Below, piece after piece: positions 7,851 through 11,801 of a DNA stretch of 11,801 nucleotides. A program made the position numbers and the translations under genes. Below the pieces are notes generated by a model. The model ran no database searches and had not been told where the DNA came from. It saw nothing but the letters and a program-made list of their open reading frames with translations. Every line of letters begins with the position of its first letter. The stretch's first letter is position 1. Source of the DNA: CAZAKZ01 sp964485695 (GTDB lineage Bacteria > Planctomycetota > JAFGQW01); NCBI GenBank assembly GCA_964485695.1, contig CAZAKZ010000155.1, positions 1 through 11,801 on the forward strand, given 5' to 3'.

Positions 7851-8927
7851 ATGAGCTCGGAATCATCAGCCTACAAGGATGCGGGCGTGGATATAGACGC
7901 GCAGGACCGCGCCATTGAACGCATCAAAACCCTCGTCAAGGCCACTCGTACTCCCGGGGTCCTCGCAGACGTGGGCCAGTTCGGCGGATTGTTCCGTCCC
8001 GGGTGGAAAGAAATGCGGGATCCAGTCCTCGTTTCGAGCGCTGACGGCGTGGGGACCAAATTGAAAATCGCCATTGCGCTGGACGATTACACCACCATCG
8101 GCCGGGACCTGGTCAACCACTGCGTGGATGATGTCCTCGTCCAGGGCGCACTGCCGCTCTTCTATCTGGACTATATCTCGCTGGGTGTCATGGATCCCCG
8201 GATTGTGGAGGAGGTTGTTTCGGGCATGTCCGCGGCGTGCCGGGAGAACGGCTGCGCTCTCCTGGGCGGCGAGATGGCCGAGATGCCGGGGCTCTACCGG
8301 CCGGGTGACTTCGACCTGGCCGGTTTCATCGTGGGCATGGTGGACCGTCCGGATATTCTGCCCCAGAAGAACATCCGTCCGGGCGACAGGGTTCTCGGCC
8401 TGGCCTCCACGGGCCTCCACACCAACGGTTACTCCCTGGCCATCCGGGTACTTCTGGACGAGGGGAAACTTCCCCTGGACCAGCCACTGGAGGGGATGGA
8501 TATCCCTCTGGGCGAGGCACTCATCGCCGTTCACCGCAGCTACCTCCCGGTCCTGAAGCCGTGGCTCGAAGATCCGATCCTGAAAGGCCTGGCCCACATC
8601 ACGGGCGGCGGCCTCGTGGATAACTTGCCGAGAATTCTACCTCCAAACACGACCGCCCGCATCCACGCGGGTACGTGGCCCATTCCGAAGATCTTCAGCA
8701 ATATCGTGAGACGCGGCCGGGTCTCGGTGGAGGAAGCGTTCCGGGTATTCAACCTGGGCATCGGCATGGTGGCGGTGGTGGAGTCTGCCGACGCCGGATC
8801 CTTCGAGGCCGCTGTGCGCGAGGGGGGCTGCGAAGTGTTCCCCCTGGGTGAAATCGTGGCGGGAGAGGGTATCATACAACTGGAGGACACCGACGAGTCC
8901 CTGTTTACCCTGTGTAAACAGAATTGA
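7851..8927 (+). CDS. purM: Phosphoribosylformylglycinamidine cyclo-ligase (AIR synthetase)
   Basis: PurM closes the imidazole ring of FGAM with ATP to give AIR in de novo purine synthesis. The 358-residue product is slightly longer than the usual 345 or so. Visible landmarks: YKDAGVDID (8-16) at the N-terminus, SSADGVGTKLKIA carrying the glycine-rich nucleotide/phosphate site, GGEMAEMPGLY (usually GGETAEMPG; here Met replaces Thr), GLASTGLHTNGYSL, and LAHITGGGLVDNLPRILP. The ATG at 7851 has AGGAAA (7840-7845) five bases upstream; an in-frame TTG at 7800 would add 17 residues with no family match. It stands apart from other pur genes in this window. A palindrome overlaps its 3' end, and the TPR gene follows 48 bases later on the same strand. 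Confidence 0.96.
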   Translation: MSSESSAYKDAGVDIDAQDRAIERIKTLVKATRTPGVLADVGQFGGLFRPGWKEMRDPVLVSSADGVGTKLKIAIALDDYTTIGRDLVNHCVDDVLVQGALPLFYLDYISLGVMDPRIVEEVVSGMSAACRENGCALLGGEMAEMPGLYRPGDFDLAGFIVGMVDRPDILPQKNIRPGDRVLGLASTGLHTNGYSLAIRVLLDEGKLPLDQPLEGMDIPLGEALIAVHRSYLPVLKPWLEDPILKGLAHITGGGLVDNLPRILPPNTTARIHAGTWPIPKIFSNIVRRGRVSVEEAFRVFNLGIGMVAVVESADAGSFEAAVREGGCEVFPLGEIVAGEGIIQLEDTDESLFTLCKQN

Positions 8928-8944
8928 AACAGATCGTAAACAGG
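8901..8944 (+). repeat. CTGTTTAC/GTAAACAG palindrome plus a third half-site
   Basis: CTGTTTAC (8901-8908) and GTAAACAG (8914-8921) form a perfect eight-base inverted repeat with a five-base centre, spanning the last codons of purM. A second direct copy of GTAAACAG follows at 8936-8943, 22 bases (about two helical turns) downstream. The set lies directly in front of the TPR gene. It could be a binding site for a dimeric regulator or an RNA hairpin; there is no T-run for a classical terminator. Confidence 0.55.
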
Positions 8945-8975
8945 ATGGTGGCATGAGCTGTACAGGGTGGTGGAT

Positions 8976-10586
8976 ATGCGATTGAACACGGTCAACCAAT
9001 GTATTTCTCTCCTCGTTCTTGCCTGGTTCCTTGCCGCGACGTGCAGTGTCACGGCCCAGGATCTGGCCCTGAAAAAGGCCAGGGAACTCCTGGCGGGGGG
9101 GCAGCCCGGGGCGGCGTATGCCCTCCTGGAACCTGAGTACGCCGCAGGAAACCGTCTACCGGAACGGCTCAGGGTACTTGGAAAGGCGGCCATGGGCCTC
9201 CGCCGACCTACCGAAGCGGTCAAGTTCTTCAAGACCGTGATCGACGGTGGAACCCTCGCCCCCGGTGACTACACCAACCTGACGTGGGGCCTGTTCGAGA
9301 TGGCCGTGGAACAGCGTTCCAAGAGCGGCGGCCTGTCTCGGCCCGCCTTCCTGGATGCGGCCGAGGCCGCGAAAAAGGCCGTGAAGGCCGATGCCCGGGA
9401 CCTCACGGCCTGGCGGTTCCTGGCTGCGTCCCACGCCTGGGCCCAGGAGGACGAGAAGGCCGCTGAAGCGTATCAAGAGGGTATGAAAGCCCTCGGGGAC
9501 AAGGGCGCTCCGTTACGCATTGCCTACGGTGACTACCTCAGCCGGATGGGAAAGATCGAGGAGGCCGTGGCCGAGATCGAGAAGATCCTCCAGGAAAAAC
9601 CGGAGGATCCGGACGCCAGCCTGGCCCTGGCCCGGATATGGGCAGGCGCCGGCCGACTGGATCGGGCCGTGGATCAATTCAAGATCCTTCTGGGGAGTCG
9701 CCCGAATCATGCGCCCACGTACGAGGCGATCTGGAAACACCTCAGTCCGCCCGAACACAGGCAGAAGGGCATTGCTCTCATCAAGAATATCCTCGCCGAC
9801 CACCCCAAGAACCTCTTCGCCCTGAGCTACCTGGGGAACTTCCTCAGCCTCGCCGGGGATACGACCGGCGCTGAGGCCGCGTACAGGGCGTGCCTTGTCG
9901 TGAAGCCGGACTATGCCTGGGCCCACCGCGTCCTGGGCGAGCTTTATCACAAGAAAGCAATCGCCGCTTACACCTCGCCTCAGAAGGACCCTCCGGTGGT
10001 GCAGGACCTCTACCGGAAAGCCGTGAAATCCTACCTCAACTACTTCGAATGTGCAGCAGCGCAGAAATTCACGGACAGGGCCGTCATCCCGGTGATGGAC
10101 AGACTTCTCTACAACCTGGCCAGGGTGGCGCTGGATCCGGAAAGGGCATACCGGGACTTCAAACCGTTCCTCGCCCGGTTCCCTGAAGAGAAGAACCTGC
10201 ATCACACCTACGGCCAGGTCTGTCAGGACCTCGGCAAGTTCAAGGAAGGGGAAGCATCCATCCGGAAATCCATTGCCCTGTGCGCCGAGGACGACGAATG
10301 GATGAAGGCGAAGTACATCAACGACCTGGGGCTGCTCTTCGAGGGGTGGAACAAGTACGTCGACGCCCGGAAGGAGTACGAAAAGGCGGCAAATCTCTCG
10401 GGTCCCGGCCGCGTCAATGCTCTGGAAAACCTCGGCAAGTTGGCATACAAGCTGGGCAATCCGGAGAAGGCCATCCTGCACTTCAAGTCCGTACTTGACG
10501 CCGAACCGAAGCGCGCTTCGAGTCTTTTCTATTACCACCTTTGCCGACGATGGCTCCAGCGAGAGACCTATTTCCGGAGGCGCTGA
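8976..10586 (+). CDS. Exported tetratricopeptide-repeat protein
   Basis: The product has 536 residues. An N-terminal signal peptide (hydrophobic core CISLLVLAWFLAA, 9-21) probably ends with VTA before Gln28, so the mature protein should be periplasmic or surface-attached. Cys23 lacks a good lipobox (Thr at -1). The rest is almost all TPR-type helical pairs, for example RLRVLGKAAMGLRRPTEAVKF, YGDYLSRMGKIEEAVAEIEK, ALARIWAGAGRLDRAVDQF, LSYLGNFLSLAGDTTGAEAAY, and near the C-terminus ENLGKLAYKLGNPEKAILHF. I estimate eight to ten repeats and see no catalytic domain. TPR arrays are protein-binding scaffolds, so it likely assembles partners in the envelope; which ones cannot be read. The ATG at 8976 is preferred over GTG at 8967 because AGGGTGGT (8964-8971) then acts as ribosome binding site. 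The C-terminus (FYYHLCRRWLQRETYFRRR) is unlike the repeats. The next gene begins 28 bases later. Confidence 0.85.
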   Translation: MRLNTVNQCISLLVLAWFLAATCSVTAQDLALKKARELLAGGQPGAAYALLEPEYAAGNRLPERLRVLGKAAMGLRRPTEAVKFFKTVIDGGTLAPGDYTNLTWGLFEMAVEQRSKSGGLSRPAFLDAAEAAKKAVKADARDLTAWRFLAASHAWAQEDEKAAEAYQEGMKALGDKGAPLRIAYGDYLSRMGKIEEAVAEIEKILQEKPEDPDASLALARIWAGAGRLDRAVDQFKILLGSRPNHAPTYEAIWKHLSPPEHRQKGIALIKNILADHPKNLFALSYLGNFLSLAGDTTGAEAAYRACLVVKPDYAWAHRVLGELYHKKAIAAYTSPQKDPPVVQDLYRKAVKSYLNYFECAAAQKFTDRAVIPVMDRLLYNLARVALDPERAYRDFKPFLARFPEEKNLHHTYGQVCQDLGKFKEGEASIRKSIALCAEDDEWMKAKYINDLGLLFEGWNKYVDARKEYEKAANLSGPGRVNALENLGKLAYKLGNPEKAILHFKSVLDAEPKRASSLFYYHLCRRWLQRETYFRRR

Positions 10587-10614
10587 ACACCACCATGGGC
10601 CCCCAAACTTGAAT

Positions 10615-11286
10615 ATGTCTTCGGATAATAATTCCAGTGTTGGGTTCACGAAACCCTCGAAGCCGTTGCTCTACGTGCTTGTCTTCACTTCTGGTTTCAC
10701 CATCATGATGGTGGAGATCACCGCTCCTCGGATTCTTGGGCCCTTCTTCGGTTCATCGACTCACGTCTGGACCGCAGTCATCGGTGTGGTCCTCGCAGGA
10801 CTATCCGTCGGCTATTACGTAGGAGGACGCCTGGCGGACCGCTGGCCGAACGCTTCGTTGCTCTTTGGAATCGTGATGGGGGGGTGTGCCATCACAGCCA
10901 TGATCCCTATTTTGGCACCCCTATTCGGTCAGTGGCTTATGCCCCCCGGTATCGGCCTGGATCGCGCCCACACCCTGATGAAGTTCGGATCTCTTGTCAC
11001 GGCCCTATTCATCTTCTTTCCACCGGCCATGCTTCTCGCGGTTGTTGGACCTTTCACCATCCGGTGTATCGCCCGCTACGATCGAGTGGGCCGTTCCGCC
11101 GGTAATGTCTACGCCCTCGGCACCGTGGGTTCCATCCTCGGCACCTTCCTGCCCACCTTCCTGTTCATCCCGTGGCTTGGAAGTCGCACGACCGTGTTCG
11201 GGGCAACCCTGGTACTCTTCGTTGTTGCGCTTGCAGGGCTCCTGGTACACTGCAGGCGCACGGCTCCAACCTCCGAGACGACCTGA
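10615..11286 (+). CDS. Membrane domain of the spermidine-synthase-like family, without the synthase domain
   Basis: The 223-residue protein has about six hydrophobic segments (roughly 18-36, 49-67, 78-98, 125-145, 160-180, 190-207). It matches the N-terminal membrane part of proteins annotated as fused MFS/spermidine synthase: IMMVEITAPRILGPFFGSS, then VWTAVIGVVLAGLSVGYYVGG and RLADR, and later GRSAGNVYALGTVGSILGTF. In full-length members a soluble SpeE-like aminopropyltransferase/methyltransferase domain follows. Here the frame stops right after the last helix (CRRTAPTSETT), and no SpeE glycine-rich motif is visible in the 515 bases beyond. Either it is a naturally split family member or the 3' part has been lost. 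The ATG at 10615 is the only good start, but its ribosome binding site is weak; GGAGG at 10576-10580 is too distant. Substrate and role are unknown. Confidence 0.75.
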   Translation: MSSDNNSSVGFTKPSKPLLYVLVFTSGFTIMMVEITAPRILGPFFGSSTHVWTAVIGVVLAGLSVGYYVGGRLADRWPNASLLFGIVMGGCAITAMIPILAPLFGQWLMPPGIGLDRAHTLMKFGSLVTALFIFFPPAMLLAVVGPFTIRCIARYDRVGRSAGNVYALGTVGSILGTFLPTFLFIPWLGSRTTVFGATLVLFVVALAGLLVHCRRTAPTSETT

Positions 11287-11801
11287 TCGCCGCAGGCTCA
11301 CATCCTGGTTTGCCCAAGAATCTTCCACAAAACCGCACTTTCCGCCCCCCCACGGCCTGGATTCTACTTCCGATAATCATTATTATGTTGCACGGAATGG
11401 ACCGGCCGTGAGCCTGGTTCAGCCGACCAATCTTTAAATCTCCCTCCGGCGAAGAATCGAATTTCCAGGTGAATCATCCCTCCAGGGTAGATGGCCTTTT
11501 CTTTCCTGGTCCCGGTTCACGCCAGGAAAGGCCTCAACCCACTGGACGCTTGAAAAAAAACTGCCGATTTCGGGCATTCTAGAGATCCCAACTCCCACGG
11601 TGCACCAGCACATAGGCAACCGTGATTCTTTTTCGCACTTTCCCTGCTCCAGGAACGGCTTGGGCGATGCGCAGAATGCCGATGAAGAAATAAGGAAGAC
11701 GCGGTAATCCGCACTGAGGTCACTCCGGGAGGTCACGGCTTCCCGTTTCGATCCCCGATAAACCAAGGCGTCGATCCTCAGAGCGGTGAGCTGCAATTTA
11801 G
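11287..11801. other. Right-hand region with no supported gene
   Basis: These 515 bases have stops in all + frames and only weak, composition-driven frames on the - strand. The longest, from 11796 down to 11434, would start with TTG or enter from beyond the window; it shows no recognisable motif and an unusual Cys/Trp/Ser-rich composition. I see no tRNA, rRNA or CRISPR pattern. Content that can be pointed out: a C7 run (11345-11351), the inverted repeat at 11501-11530, and an A8 run (11553-11560) next to a small dyad around CCGATTTCGG. It may be a degraded remnant or the 3' flank of a gene beyond the window. Confidence 0.5.
11501..11530. repeat. Nine-base inverted repeat
   Basis: CTTTCCTGG (11501-11509) and CCAGGAAAG (11522-11530) are perfect reverse complements around a 12-base loop. 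Both arms are flanked by GGCC-type sequence (11493-11496 and 11530-11533). As RNA it would make a stable hairpin in either direction, but no U-run follows directly, so a terminator role is uncertain. Confidence 0.55.

Noticed and set aside
9513..10649. 378-codon frame on the - strand
   Set aside because: It is antisense to the TPR gene, which has a signal peptide and clear repeats; the antisense frame has neither motif nor start signal.
11434..11796. 120-codon frame on the - strand at the window edge
   Set aside because: It uses TTG or enters from outside, has no recognised motif and an odd composition. It cannot be excluded as the end of a gene beyond the window but is not supported.

Overview
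The window reads as a GC-rich bacterial chromosome segment made mostly of housekeeping genes, with one insertion-sequence scar at its left edge. The bacterium uses the MEP isoprenoid pathway (dxr) and has a GroEL with no groES beside it. The TPR protein carries an export signal. I cannot assign a phylum from sequence alone; a Gram-negative, deltaproteobacterial- or Planctomycetes-like lineage is only a guess.

Layout. (1) Positions 1-339 hold the end of an IS4-family insertion sequence, with the transposase C-terminus and a complete Y-R-E-K signature. (2) Immediately next, 376-1671 encodes the middle and C-terminal parts of a large GHKL/HSP90-like ATP-binding protein. Its ATPase domain is missing, most simply because of the IS. 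(3) After an AT-richer gap come rpoZ (omega subunit of RNA polymerase, 1898-2200) and a solitary groEL (2475-4118), which ends at a strong intrinsic terminator. (4) A small helical-repeat protein (4204-4638) and an RluA-family pseudouridine synthase (4690-5658) follow on the + strand. (5) On the - strand, dxr (7720 to 6572) and a UbiA/EboC-like prenyltransferase (6549 to 5686) form a likely two-gene isoprenoid operon that converges on the pseudouridine synthase gene. (6) purM (7851-8927) is divergent from dxr. It is followed by an exported TPR protein (8976-10586) and a stand-alone membrane domain of the spermidine-synthase-like family (10615-11286). (7) The last 515 bases (11287-11801) have no gene I can support, only a few inverted repeats.

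How the genes fit together. dxr makes MEP, which feeds isoprenyl diphosphates, the substrate class of UbiA enzymes. rpoZ and groEL are core transcription and folding functions, and purM is purine synthesis. The remaining genes have no obvious joint pathway. I did not find a convincing new defence, mobile or secretion system. The points most worth a second look are the IS-truncated ATPase, the groES-less groEL, the MEP-prenyltransferase pair, the split or truncated spermidine-synthase-like protein, the thrice-repeated GTAAACAG motif at the purM end, and the G10 tract inside the pseudouridine synthase gene.
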